Assembly: GCA_963634745.1 (NCBI GenBank)
Contig: CAVHCX010000011.1
Location: 1 to 64,000 of the forward strand
Direction of reading: 5' to 3'
From: CAKRJP01 sp963634745
GTDB taxonomy: Bacteria; Bacillota; Clostridia; Lachnospirales; Lachnospiraceae
DNA length: 64,000 bases
A program made the position numbers and the translations under genes. Below the pieces are notes generated by a model that saw only the letters and a program-made list of their open reading frames with translations, made no database searches and was not told the DNA's origin. Shown here in pieces: positions 44,321 through 53,004 of this stretch. The number at the start of each line of letters is the position of its first letter. Position 1 is the first letter of the stretch.

Positions 44321-44360
44321 GAAAAGCCGGACAGGGTAAAAATTCCCTGCCCGGCTTTTC
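44321..44360. terminator. Bidirectional terminator
   Basis: GAAAAGCCGG(A/G)CAGGG/CCCTG(C)CCGGCTTTTC stem with flanking A/T runs, between the small membrane-protein pair and the HPr gene of the ascorbate region. A few TAGATATTAG repeats lie at 44268-44294. Confidence 0.85.
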
Positions 44361-44446
44361 ATAGAATATGAAGGTTAAATATAGGTTATCGCAGAATTTT
44401 TTCTGCGTTGGCAACTTTTTTGCCTTTTGCTATTCAAAAGTTCTTC

Positions 44447-44704
44447 TTACAGATTCTCCCGGAAGAATTTCTCGATGGCTGCATAAGCCTCTTCCTCATC
44501 CGGTCCTTCTACTGTAATTGTAACTTCTGCATCTTTTTTGATTCCCATTGACATGATCATCATCATCTGGGTTGCTGATACAGTTCTGTCGTCTTTTGTC
44601 AGAGTGATCTTGCTCTCGAATTTCTTAGCTTCTTTTACTAAAAGTCCTGCCGGTCTTGCGTGAAGTCCCAACTCATCCTTAATTGTATAGTTAAAAGTTT
44701 TCAT
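44447..44704 (-). CDS. HPr-family phosphocarrier at the end of the ascorbate catabolic operon, lacking Ser46
   Basis: An 85-aa HPr-like protein with His15 in GLHARPAG. The regulatory Ser46 is replaced by Gln (TVSATQMMMIMSMG), so it should not be a substrate of HPr kinase. It is last in the operon deoR-ulaE-propeller-ulaF-HPr, 21 bp after ulaF. It probably supplies phosphate to the ascorbate-type EIIA at 50267, although that gene is on the neighbouring transcript. It is clearly different from the fructose-operon HPr in sequence. Confidence 0.9.
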   Translation of the reverse strand: MKTFNYTIKDELGLHARPAGLLVKEAKKFESKITLTKDDRTVSATQMMMIMSMGIKKDAEVTITVEGPDEEEAYAAIEKFFRENL

Positions 44705-44725
44705 AATATCTGATTCCTTTCTTTT

Positions 44726-45412
44726 CTAGTTCTGTCCGTAGTATGAATTTGCACCATGTTTTCTGAAATAATGCTTGTCCTGGAGCTCCTGTGGCGCCGG
44801 TTTTACTTCCGGATTGATCTGCTCACAGCGGGCTGCCATCTTAGCAACTTCTTCTAATACAACAGCATTGTGGACTGCCTCATGGGCATCCTTTCCCCAT
44901 GCAAAAGGTCCGTGGTTTTTGCAAAGAACTGCCGGTACAGCCTCGTAGTCTTTGTCCTTGAAAAGGTCTACAATCAAAAGGCCGGTATTCTTCTCATACT
45001 CATCAAATTCCTTACCTTCTAAGCATCTGGCACATGGAACTTCGCCGTAGATATAATCTGCATGAGTGGTTCCATAGCAAGGAATGGCTCTTCCTGCCTG
45101 GGCCCAGCTGGTAGCCCATGAAGAATGGGTATGCACCACGCCTCCGATATTTGGAAAAGCCTTGTAAAGCTCCAAATGGGTTGCTGTATCAGAAGATGGA
45201 TTATACTTTCCTTCGATCTTATTTCCATTCAGGTCCATGACAACCATATCTTCCGGAGAAAGCTTGTCATAATCCACACCGCTAGGCTTGATTACAAAAT
45301 ATCCGGTCTCTCTGTCAATGGCACTTACATTTCCCCATGTAAATGTAACAAGACCATATTTAGGAAGGTCCATATTTGCCTCATAGACTTCTTTTTTTAA
45401 TTCTTCTAACAT
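44726..45412 (-). CDS. ulaF: L-ribulose-5-phosphate 4-epimerase
   Basis: A 228-aa class II aldolase-family enzyme that converts L-ribulose-5-phosphate to D-xylulose-5-phosphate. Zinc ligands are seen in VVHTHSSWATSWAQAG and the later CKNHGPFAWG; PCYGTTHADYIYGEVPC is typical of AraD/UlaF/SgbE enzymes. I chose ulaF over araD because ulaE lies upstream and the ascorbate PTS nearby. It is 11 bp after the propeller-like gene. Confidence 0.93.
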   Translation of the reverse strand: MLEELKKEVYEANMDLPKYGLVTFTWGNVSAIDRETGYFVIKPSGVDYDKLSPEDMVVMDLNGNKIEGKYNPSSDTATHLELYKAFPNIGGVVHTHSSWATSWAQAGRAIPCYGTTHADYIYGEVPCARCLEGKEFDEYEKNTGLLIVDLFKDKDYEAVPAVLCKNHGPFAWGKDAHEAVHNAVVLEEVAKMAARCEQINPEVKPAPQELQDKHYFRKHGANSYYGQN

Positions 45413-45423
45413 CCTTTTTCTCC

Positions 45424-46473
45424 TTACTCTGTAATGGTATAAAGCGCAACCTCATCGATCTCGCGGTTGGTAGATACCAGCATATCCTTTCCGTCTTTTA
45501 CATAGTGGTATACATTTGCCGATCCACAATCACGGTCGATATATTCCATCTCATATGTTTCTTTTTCTTTGTTATAAGCAAAGGCCATGAGGTCTCTTTC
45601 TGCCTTTCTGTGGCCTGTTACAAATGCAGGCTTTCCGCAGAGGCTTCCACCGAAAATAGAGTGGAGGAAGTCACGGCTCTCGCCAAATTCATATATCATC
45701 TCAAAGGCATCATCCTTCTTTTTGTAGAAGCGCACCTTATCTCCGTGGAAGGGTGCGATGACTGCAAGTTCTTTCTCTCCGTCTCCATCAAAATCAACTA
45801 AAACCGCATCACTTGCTGCATCTGTGATCAAGGTGCGGATCTCCCACTCTCCATCTGCCTGGGCCGGCGGAACAAACTGGAAGACGCCTCCGTCACAGGA
45901 AATGACCCCTGTCTGGACACCCTCATCTTCTACTCTGTAGTAGCCATGGTTTTTCAACATTCCCTCTTTGATAACCTTAAGTTCCAACTGGTGGTCCTCA
46001 TCAAATACGCTCAAGTCCTCCGGAAGAACTGCTACAAAGACCTTACCCGGGAATCTCCAGTCATCCTTGTATTCATGATCGGATTTTAAAGCGCAAGCAA
46101 TGAGGTATCTTACGCCATTTCTCTCCAGGATATCAAAGCGGTGTACAAAGGGAAGGTCTACTAAGGTCTTTACTTCCCAATTTCCCTTTTCGATCGGTGT
46201 AACCTTTACGATTTTTGCTTCCTTGGAATCATTAGGAGAATAGAACTTGTGGGTTGCAAGGAACTGTCCGTCGCTTCCCGGAACCTGAACCATGGTCATA
46301 ACTCCGCCCGGTTCTTCCCAGACAACATCCTCCTGGTTTCCCTCTGTATCAAAGAGCAGGCACTTATCTACCTTCTCTGCTGCCACCAGGATATGGTCCT
46401 TTCCCTGATAATGCAAGGGTGCAATTGAATAACATTTTGTTAAATTAGAAATTACTTTTTTTTCGATTTTCAT
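45424..46473 (-). CDS. FG-GAP/propeller-like cytoplasmic protein of the ascorbate operon
   Basis: A 349-aa protein of repeated beta-strand units, without a signal peptide, so it is cytoplasmic. One calcium-type loop is clear: LVDFDGDGEKELAVIAPF (about residue 235). Other repeats such as HRFDILERNGVRYLIAC are weaker. It overlaps ulaE by 4 bp and precedes ulaF by 11 bp, so it belongs to the pathway. I cannot name the family. It might bind the sugar phosphate or be a lactonase- or isomerase-like enzyme; there is no proof of either. Confidence 0.75.
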   Translation of the reverse strand: MKIEKKVISNLTKCYSIAPLHYQGKDHILVAAEKVDKCLLFDTEGNQEDVVWEEPGGVMTMVQVPGSDGQFLATHKFYSPNDSKEAKIVKVTPIEKGNWEVKTLVDLPFVHRFDILERNGVRYLIACALKSDHEYKDDWRFPGKVFVAVLPEDLSVFDEDHQLELKVIKEGMLKNHGYYRVEDEGVQTGVISCDGGVFQFVPPAQADGEWEIRTLITDAASDAVLVDFDGDGEKELAVIAPFHGDKVRFYKKKDDAFEMIYEFGESRDFLHSIFGGSLCGKPAFVTGHRKAERDLMAFAYNKEKETYEMEYIDRDCGSANVYHYVKDGKDMLVSTNREIDEVALYTITE

Positions 46474-47333
46474 GATGCTTTCTCATTTCCTTCCGTCTGT
46501 CTATCTAAAATTTCTGACATCATATGGATTGCAAAGTTCAGATCTTCCTTCCAATCCTCATTTCCCTTATACCAGAATTCTGTCACATATCTTCGAATTC
46601 CAAGATCCCAGGCTTTTGCGATTGCCGCCTCAAAATCCACATGGCCGGTTCCGTAGGGGATCTCCCTATATTTTCCCGGAACTGTTTCCTTCAAATGAAG
46701 GGATGTGATATTTCCTCTTCCAAGCTCCATATCTTCTAATACGTCTGACTTGTACTGGACTGCGGCGTTGGTCAGATTTCCAATGTCCGGATATACCTTT
46801 AAGTAATTAGAATCACAGAGAACTACATATTTCATAGCTTTTTCTACTGTGTTCATAAATTCATTTTCCATGGTCTCAAGACCCAGGATCACACCGGCAC
46901 GTTCTGCCATCTGGGCTCCTTTTTTGAGATTTTCTAAAAATCTTCTCTTGGTTTCCAGGCTTGATGGCTCATAGTAGACATCGTATCCGGGAATCATAAC
47001 TACTCTTACGCCCAGATCATCTGCCAGCTGAATGGATTTTTCCAAAATCTCCATTCCTCTCCGGCAATAGTCCTCTTTATCATTTCCAAGAGAATACTTG
47101 GTCAGCGCGCTGACACACATGGTGCGGATCGGTAATCCAATCTCATACATTGCCTTAACAAGATCGAAACGCTCTTCTTTTGTCATATCCAAACGTCCGA
47201 TTTTTTCTTCTGTAGCATCAATACTAAGTTCTACATAATCATATCCTGCATCCTTGGCCACCTGAAGTTTTTCTCTCCAGCTAAGGTCTGATGGCATGGA
47301 TTTTTCATATAGCCCTATGGAATATGCTTTCAT
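46470..47333 (-). CDS. ulaE: L-ribulose-5-phosphate 3-epimerase (hexulose-6-phosphate isomerase family)
   Basis: A 287-aa TIM-barrel xylose isomerase-like enzyme that epimerises L-xylulose-5-phosphate to L-ribulose-5-phosphate. Family marks: YSIGLYEKSMPSDLSW at the start, YVELSIDATEE, GLETMENEFM with a metal-binding Glu, and TEFWYKGNEDW near the end. GGGAGGAAG selects the ATG at 47333; the frame runs on 11 codons further. It overlaps the propeller-like gene and follows the DeoR gene by 49 bp. Confidence 0.93.
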   Translation of the reverse strand: MKAYSIGLYEKSMPSDLSWREKLQVAKDAGYDYVELSIDATEEKIGRLDMTKEERFDLVKAMYEIGLPIRTMCVSALTKYSLGNDKEDYCRRGMEILEKSIQLADDLGVRVVMIPGYDVYYEPSSLETKRRFLENLKKGAQMAERAGVILGLETMENEFMNTVEKAMKYVVLCDSNYLKVYPDIGNLTNAAVQYKSDVLEDMELGRGNITSLHLKETVPGKYREIPYGTGHVDFEAAIAKAWDLGIRRYVTEFWYKGNEDWKEDLNFAIHMMSEILDRQTEGNEKAS

Positions 47334-47382
47334 GCTGTCTTCCTCCCATTTTACAGCATTCCGCATAATTCAAAATCCTTCT

Positions 47383-48159
47383 TTATTTTCCAAAATCGCT
47401 TTTTCTTACTATATGGAGCTCTACCCCGCAGGCCCGGAATTTTTCCAATTCTTCTTCCGGCGCCAGTTCATCTGTGATCAGATGCTGGATTTTTTCGATT
47501 CCACAGCTGGTAAAACTGCTGTTTTTTCCTATCTTGGTATGGTCAGCCAGGATATATACGCCCTGGGCCGCATGATCGATCATCAGCTGGTTCACATTTA
47601 CTTCGTTAATAATCTCCGTAGTCATTCCTATGGATGCACTGATGCCGGAACATCCCACAAAGGTTTTTCTCGCAAAAATATTCTGAAGATTTTGTACTGC
47701 AAAATCTCCCACCATTGCTTCCTTTGGATATCGCAGTTCCCCACCGGTGAGAATGATATTAACACCGTTTGCCTTCTCATGATTGATGGCCTTTCCGTTG
47801 TTGGTGATAACCGTAACATTCTCACTTTCTACGTATTTTATTAACTCCAGCGCATTCCTGCTGGTGTTAATAAAAATGGTATCCCCCGACTCGATCAAGC
47901 TAGCCGCATAGCGAGCGATGAGCTCCCGGTATAAGCTTACCTCGTCTATTTGATCCTCTTTTTTCTCCGTTACTTTAGCCCCGCCATAGAATCTCTGAAT
48001 TCTTTTTTCTTCCTCCAAAACTCTCATATCCCTGCGGATGGTTACTACCGATACCCCTAAAAGCTCTGCAAGCTCGTCCGCCTTGATTTCAGGATTTTGG
48101 GTGAGTAATTCAAAAACCTTCTGTCGTCTGCTGTCCACATAGGCCTTTTCTCTTTTCAT
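47383..48159 (-). CDS. DeoR-family regulator of the ascorbate genes
   Basis: A 258-aa DeoR regulator: helix-turn-helix with RRQKVFELLTQNPEIKADEL and LGVSVVTIRRDMRVLEEE, the RFYGGA motif, then the phospho-sugar sensor domain (IFINTSRNALELI, TNNGKAIN, VGCSGISASIG). It heads the operon with ulaE, the propeller gene, ulaF and HPr. The promoter at 48218 and that of ulaG at 51912 share spacer sequence GTTCATAAAA, the likely operator. It plays the part of E. coli UlaR, but the symbol is not assigned. Confidence 0.9.
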   Translation of the reverse strand: MKREKAYVDSRRQKVFELLTQNPEIKADELAELLGVSVVTIRRDMRVLEEEKRIQRFYGGAKVTEKKEDQIDEVSLYRELIARYAASLIESGDTIFINTSRNALELIKYVESENVTVITNNGKAINHEKANGVNIILTGGELRYPKEAMVGDFAVQNLQNIFARKTFVGCSGISASIGMTTEIINEVNVNQLMIDHAAQGVYILADHTKIGKNSSFTSCGIEKIQHLITDELAPEEELEKFRACGVELHIVRKSDFGK

Positions 48160-48217
48160 CTTTTATAACCTCATTTTCTATTTCGCAAGTTCATTTTTGA
48201 TGTGTGCTTCCGTCCCC

Positions 48218-48246
48218 ATTATTTCATCTTTTATGAACTTTGTCAT
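48218..48246 (-). promoter_or_regulatory. Promoter-operator of the deoR-ulaE operon
   Basis: ATGACA and AATAAT with a 17-bp spacer that contains GTTCATAAAA. The 25-bp stretch 48221-48245 matches 51915-51939 upstream of ulaG at 19 of 25 positions. A similar word TTCATTTTTGATG lies at 48190-48202. Confidence 0.65.
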
Positions 48247-48327
48247 TACTTTTTTGATTGTTTTATCGTAAAAAAGGTTAAAAAAAATAAGCCCAGGCAT
48301 TTTAAGCGATTTTCCATTAAAATAGGC

Positions 48328-48348
48328 GCTCCGCTCCTTATGCGGAGC
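48328..48348. terminator. Terminator hairpin between ulaB and the deoR operon
   Basis: GCTCCGC/GCGGAGC stem with a 7-nt loop, 36 bp beyond the ulaB stop; T-runs are present on both sides at a short distance. Confidence 0.55.
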
Positions 48349-48383
48349 ACCCTGGATTTTTTATTATGCCGAAACAATCATAA

Positions 48384-48689
48384 TTAATCAATAATGCCGT
48401 GTTCTTTCATTTTCTGTTCAATTTCCTGTGCAGACATGATGTTTCTCAGTCCGATGACCTGGGTTCCCTTCTTCTCTGCATCCTTGAACATATTTGCAAA
48501 ATTCTGTGCGCAGAATACCACATCATACTGAGCAGCTGCTGTCTTTCCCTCTGACAATGCACAGTGATGAACTTTTCCAGGCTTTAAGCCTACTTTATCA
48601 AGAACCTTCTGCATAGTCATTTTCATCATCAAGCTAGATCCTGCTCCGTTTGCACAACATACTAAAAAACTCATATTTTCCTTTGCCAT
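48384..48689 (-). CDS. ulaB: Ascorbate-type PTS enzyme IIB
   Basis: A 101-aa IIB protein with the phosphorylated Cys in LVCCANGAGSSLMM near residue 11-12. It passes phosphate from IIA to the incoming L-ascorbate. It is last in ulaG-ulaC-ulaA-ulaB, 66 bp after ulaA. The length matches separate SgaB/UlaB subunits. Related galactitol-type IIBs exist, but the UlaA, UlaC and UlaG partners fix the class. Confidence 0.93.
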   Translation of the reverse strand: MAKENMSFLVCCANGAGSSLMMKMTMQKVLDKVGLKPGKVHHCALSEGKTAAAQYDVVFCAQNFANMFKDAEKKGTQVIGLRNIMSAQEIEQKMKEHGIID

Positions 48690-48755
48690 TTTTACATCCT
48701 CACTTTCTGTCGGTTTCCCGGCCTACCTTTTCAATTATTTTCTTATGTTTATATT

Positions 48756-50240
48756 TTATGCCTTCTGTTTTGCTTTTAATTCTTTGTATGCTTCATAATC
48801 TTCTGTCATCATGAAGTAACCCTCTTTGTCTCTTCTGTACTCAATCTGTGGAATAGCAAGGAGTGCAATGGCTACTACTGCTACACCTGCGTAGCTTAAG
48901 TACTTCATAACCACTGTCATTACCGGCCATACTACTGCCCAGTCCCACATTCCAAGGTATCCACCGTAAGCTGCCATTCCAACCCATCCGGCGATGAGGG
49001 CTGAACCAAATACCTGGCACAGACCAGAAAGGAATGGAAGAATCAGGGCTGCCTTAACACCACCTTTTTCATTTGCGAAGATGGCGATGGTTGCATTATC
49101 AAAGAATACCGGTACGAATCCGCAGATTACAAGAGTTGGGCTCTTAAGAACAATCAACAATGCAATTGCAATAATCTGTCCAAGGAAACCTGCAAGGAAT
49201 CCAAGAGGAACCGCATTTGCAGAACCGAATCCAAAGATAACTGCACAGTCAACTCCGGGAACAGAACCCGGAAGAAGCTTGTCTGCAATACCCTGGAAGG
49301 ATGCTGTCAGCTCTGTTACGAATGTACGAACACCAAGCTGAAGAATTGCCAAGTATACAGAGAAGTATAAACAGGTCTGAATTACATAGAAGAGCATGGA
49401 AGAACCTTCTGCAAGGAAGCCCTGCTCTACCAGATAATCTTTACCAAGGATGCAAAGAATTGCTCCAAAGAAGATTAACATCAAGATAGAGGTACATACC
49501 ATATTCTCATTGAAGATAGACATGAAGCCCGGAAGCTCTACATCATCGATCTTCTTAACTTCTTTACCATCTTTTTTCTTACCGAAAAGCTTCTCTGCCA
49601 ACCAATAGTTTATGGCAACACCGAACATCTGCTGGTGAGCAAGTGTAAATCCTGCACCGTCTGTAACTTCCTGACATGGCTTAATAAGAAGGTTTGCACC
49701 AACTGCCCAGTAAGCACCAAGGATAACTGCCATTACAATGATCAGTGCTACATTGTGAGTAAGAAGTCCCGGCAATGCAAACATGATGAGCCAGTAAGCA
49801 GTTGCAGACTGCTGTACCTGTACGTGACCGGTTGTAAAGAGGGCACGAAGTTTTGTCACTTTACTGAAACGAACTAATAAAATATTAACGATAAATGCGA
49901 TAAGGAGAAGGATCATTGCATCCCCAAAACCTTTACCGAAAACTTCTTCTACTCCTGCGGTTACTGCGTTCTGACCAAAGTATGGGTCAATAACCATAGC
50001 GTCTATCTGGAATACATCTTTAAGTCCTACCAATACAGGACGGAAGTTACTTACCAATCCTGAAGAACCAACGGTCAAGATCAAGTATCCAACGATCGCC
50101 TTAATCACACCTGCCAGTACGTCATACCAAGGTTTCTTTAATAAGATATAACCAATCATTACGATCAAACCGATCATGAATGCCGGTTGTTCCAAAATAT
50201 TTGTCGCAAAATACGACCACACATTCATTAAAATATCCAT
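48756..50240 (-). CDS. ulaA: Ascorbate-type PTS enzyme IIC (permease)
   Basis: A 494-aa protein with about eleven or twelve membrane helices of the UlaA/SgaT family (VLAGVIKAIVGYLILTVGSS near the start; FGKGFGDAMILLLIAFIVNI; FGFGSANAVPLGFLAGF). It carries L-ascorbate across the membrane as UlaB phosphorylates it to L-ascorbate-6-phosphate. It lies 26 bp after ulaC and 66 bp before ulaB on one transcript. The closest alternative is another sugar acid of the same PTS class. Confidence 0.94.
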   Translation of the reverse strand: MDILMNVWSYFATNILEQPAFMIGLIVMIGYILLKKPWYDVLAGVIKAIVGYLILTVGSSGLVSNFRPVLVGLKDVFQIDAMVIDPYFGQNAVTAGVEEVFGKGFGDAMILLLIAFIVNILLVRFSKVTKLRALFTTGHVQVQQSATAYWLIMFALPGLLTHNVALIIVMAVILGAYWAVGANLLIKPCQEVTDGAGFTLAHQQMFGVAINYWLAEKLFGKKKDGKEVKKIDDVELPGFMSIFNENMVCTSILMLIFFGAILCILGKDYLVEQGFLAEGSSMLFYVIQTCLYFSVYLAILQLGVRTFVTELTASFQGIADKLLPGSVPGVDCAVIFGFGSANAVPLGFLAGFLGQIIAIALLIVLKSPTLVICGFVPVFFDNATIAIFANEKGGVKAALILPFLSGLCQVFGSALIAGWVGMAAYGGYLGMWDWAVVWPVMTVVMKYLSYAGVAVVAIALLAIPQIEYRRDKEGYFMMTEDYEAYKELKAKQKA

Positions 50241-50266
50241 CTTGTTTCCCCTTCACTCTAATTCTT

Positions 50267-50719
50267 TTACAGATACTTCTCCTGAAGCTTCAAGAGATCT
50301 TCAGGTCCATTCGCTTTTTTCAGATCCTCGATCAAATCTTCATTAGACAGCATCTCCGCCAATCTTGACATGTTGTTAAGGTGCTGTTCCGGATTACAGG
50401 ATGCCAGGGTAAAGAATAATGATGCATCCTTTTCCGGGTCCTCCGGATCAAAGCTTACCGGCTTGTCTAACTTCATAAAACCAATGGCTGTCTTATGTAC
50501 ACCCACCGCATTTTCCTGGGAATGTGGCATTGCCACACCGGGAATAATAACGATATAGGGTCCATATTTTTCAACGCATTTAATAATATCTTCTTTATAA
50601 TTTGCCTCAACGGTTCCGTCCGCCTCCAATGATTCACAGCTCATTCTAATGGCATCCTTCCAGTCTTTGGCGCTCTCTGCAAATTTACAATGCTTACTCT
50701 CAACGAATTCCTTTAACAT
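50267..50719 (-). CDS. ulaC: Ascorbate-type PTS enzyme IIA
   Basis: A 150-aa IIA protein of the mannitol/fructose-like fold, with the phosphorylated His in PGVAMPHSQENAVG near residue 80 and the common SFDPEDPEKDASLFFTLAS. It takes phosphate from HPr. It is 31 bp after ulaG and 26 bp before ulaA. Confidence 0.93.
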   Translation of the reverse strand: MLKEFVESKHCKFAESAKDWKDAIRMSCESLEADGTVEANYKEDIIKCVEKYGPYIVIIPGVAMPHSQENAVGVHKTAIGFMKLDKPVSFDPEDPEKDASLFFTLASCNPEQHLNNMSRLAEMLSNEDLIEDLKKANGPEDLLKLQEKYL

Positions 50720-50750
50720 GGTTTTCTCCTATTTGTAATTTATCTGAATC

Positions 50751-51854
50751 TTACAGGCATGAACGGAACGGAATGTTCTGCGGAGCCTCGAAGCAATCCT
50801 CAAATCCTCTTCTGTGGTGATAGTAGATCTTATCCTTATCTGCCGGGTAAGTATACTTGCCGCCTACCTGCCAGAAGAATGGATGGAATTTATACTCGTT
50901 ACGGTCCTTCTTGAAATCGTAAAGAACCTTGATCTCATCACAGTCTGCCTGGAAGTTTGTCCATACATCCCAGTGAATCGGAACTACAACCTTGCACTTC
51001 AAATTCTCTGCCATACGAAGAATGTCGATGGATGTCATCTTATCCTGCATACCGATTGGGTTCTCACCGAAGGATCCAAATGCCACATCAATGTCATAAT
51101 CCTTACCATGTTTTGCAAAATAGATAGAGAAATGAGAATCTCCGGAATGATAGATATTTCCACCTGGAGTTTTTACTAGGTAGTTGACTGCCTTATCGTC
51201 CATATCTGTTGGGCAGACACCTGTAAGCTCTTCTCTGTCCGGTCCGGTCTTATCTGTAGTTACGATACAGGTTCTGTCGAAAGAATCGAGGGCCACGATC
51301 TCGATATCTTTGATCTTAATTGTATCTCCAGGTTTTACTGTAATGCATCGCTCAGCAGGAACGCCCCATTTCTGCCATAATTCAACAGATTTCTTTGGTC
51401 CGATAAATGGTACCGGAATCTCCTTTCCGTTCTCATCTGTTGTAGTCATTCCGCTCTGGATTACATGAGCAGCCCACTCAGCTGACATATGATCCTGATG
51501 ATAATGGGTTGCAAGTACTGCATCTACTTTCTTAAATGCAAATGGATCAATTACAAATGGTACGTTACGAAGGTTTGGCTGCATAGCTCTTCCTCCGCAC
51601 ATGTTAGCCATCTGATGTCCAACCTTCATCTTTCCGTCCCCGTGGGTACGCTTTCCGTTTCCGCACCATAAGTCGATGGTAATGTTGGCATCAGCCGGAG
51701 TCTTGAACCAGACACCTGTACATCCAAGCCACCACATAGCTACATTTCCCGGAGCAACAACTTCATTCTCGATGTCCTCCACAAGCCATGTTCCCCACTC
51801 AGGGAATGTACTGTTGATCCAGCTTTCTCTTGTCATCTCACTAATTTTGCTCAT
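50751..51854 (-). CDS. ulaG: L-ascorbate-6-phosphate lactonase
   Basis: A 367-aa metallo-beta-lactamase-fold enzyme that opens the lactone of L-ascorbate-6-phosphate to 3-keto-L-gulonate-6-phosphate. The metal motif is TDHYHQDHM-like ATHYHQDHMSAEW near residue 115, with GDSHFS and VVPIHWDVW giving further ligands. The length and the WINSTFPEWGTWLVEDIE N-terminus fit UlaG well. It is first in the ulaG-ulaC-ulaA-ulaB transcript from the promoter at 51912-51940. AGGAGGAGGG precedes the ATG. Confidence 0.95.
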   Translation of the reverse strand: MSKISEMTRESWINSTFPEWGTWLVEDIENEVVAPGNVAMWWLGCTGVWFKTPADANITIDLWCGNGKRTHGDGKMKVGHQMANMCGGRAMQPNLRNVPFVIDPFAFKKVDAVLATHYHQDHMSAEWAAHVIQSGMTTTDENGKEIPVPFIGPKKSVELWQKWGVPAERCITVKPGDTIKIKDIEIVALDSFDRTCIVTTDKTGPDREELTGVCPTDMDDKAVNYLVKTPGGNIYHSGDSHFSIYFAKHGKDYDIDVAFGSFGENPIGMQDKMTSIDILRMAENLKCKVVVPIHWDVWTNFQADCDEIKVLYDFKKDRNEYKFHPFFWQVGGKYTYPADKDKIYYHHRRGFEDCFEAPQNIPFRSCL

Positions 51855-51911
51855 TTGAACCCTCCTCCTAAATAGTTCATATAAACTTGATTTATTTGTT
51901 CCTTTACCTGT

Positions 51912-51940
51912 GTTATATCACTTTTTATGAACTCCATCAA
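51912..51940 (-). promoter_or_regulatory. Promoter-operator of the ulaGCAB operon
   Basis: TTGATG and TATAAC with a 17-bp spacer containing GTTCATAAAA, shared with the deoR promoter at 48218-48246. The common spacer word over both promoters fits a repressor site for the DeoR protein. Confidence 0.7.
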
Positions 51941-52053
51941 GGATTTTATATGACCATTCTCTTATTATACGATCGTTTTGATAATTTTTATATATTGCAT
52001 AATTGTTCTTTCTTGTTTTTGTGCATTATTACAAGGGTTTTTTCTAATAAAAA

Positions 52054-52097
52054 AGGAGATTTTCAGCCATTTCATTTTCAAAAGCTTCAAATCTCCT
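52054..52097 (-). terminator. Terminator after the HAD gene
   Basis: AGGAGATTT/AAATCTCCT stem with a 25-nt loop, followed by TTTTTT on the minus strand, 40 bp after the HAD stop. Confidence 0.75.
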
Positions 52098-52136
52098 GGT
52101 TTTTCACTTCTTTTTTATGCAACAACGTTCATATAA

Positions 52137-52850
52137 CTATTCATTTAAGAGCAAAGAATCAATATCAACCTCCGCAAACGATCGTATCCAAGGATACTTA
52201 ATTTCTTCCCGGAGGTCTTCCTCCTGCGTATACCAAATCCCCTTGAGTCCATTTCCACTGGCACCTTCTACATCCTTTTTAAGGCTATCCCCGATAAATG
52301 CGCACTCATCCGCGCATAGGCCCGCCTTCTCCACGCAGAGCTCAAAGAAACGAGGATGAGGTTTTTCCACCCCAGCCTCCTCACTGGTCACAATAAAATC
52401 CACATAAGGAGCGACCCCCAGAGCCTCCAACTTCTTATACTGAATATAGGCAGTCATATCCGTTCCGATTCCAATACGGATATTTCTCTTCTTTAATTCT
52501 CTTATAAGCTCTAGAGATCCCCTTGTCGGCTGGGACTGTCTGATCAAAGTATCCCAATAGGCATGGTACATATTGCGGGCATGAGGAAACAAAGGCTGCC
52601 CCATAAGCTCCAACATGCATTGGGTCCTAAGCAGCCTGCTGTGAATAGCAGCCGCCTCCCTCCCGATCCGATCAATCACAATCCGTCCGGCCTTCTTATA
52701 AAAACCATCCATCTCCTCCCTCGAAATACCAAAGGCACTTTTACAATAATCCTCCATAGCCTTCATGCCATAAACATGATTCTCATCATAGCTATACAAA
52801 GTATTATCTATATCAAAAATAACCGCTTTTATACTCTTTTCTTCACACAC
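52137..52850 (-). CDS. HAD-superfamily hydrolase (YjjG-like)
   Basis: A 237-aa HAD phosphatase with all four motifs: AVIFDIDNTLYSY (nucleophile and acid/base Asp), GIGTDMTA (motif II Thr), the Lys in EKPHPRF and FIGDSLKKDVEGA. The helical cap between motifs I and II suits small phosphorylated metabolites such as nucleotides. GGGGG touches the first ATG (52859) but stands at a proper distance from the GTG at 52850, so I chose the latter. It is transcribed alone between two repeat-rich or regulatory regions. Confidence 0.88.
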   Translation of the reverse strand: MCEEKSIKAVIFDIDNTLYSYDENHVYGMKAMEDYCKSAFGISREEMDGFYKKAGRIVIDRIGREAAAIHSRLLRTQCMLELMGQPLFPHARNMYHAYWDTLIRQSQPTRGSLELIRELKKRNIRIGIGTDMTAYIQYKKLEALGVAPYVDFIVTSEEAGVEKPHPRFFELCVEKAGLCADECAFIGDSLKKDVEGASGNGLKGIWYTQEEDLREEIKYPWIRSFAEVDIDSLLLNE

Positions 52851-53004
52851 GCCACACATCCCCCAGCTTCATAAAATTAGCATTCATAACTCTCATTATA
52901 ACATCGTATAAAATCAATTTCAGTACTTTTCCACCAGAATCAAATCCTTCCAGCCACGGTTGATCATCCATTTCTTAAAAAAACATTGAGTCGAATATGT
53001 AGGC

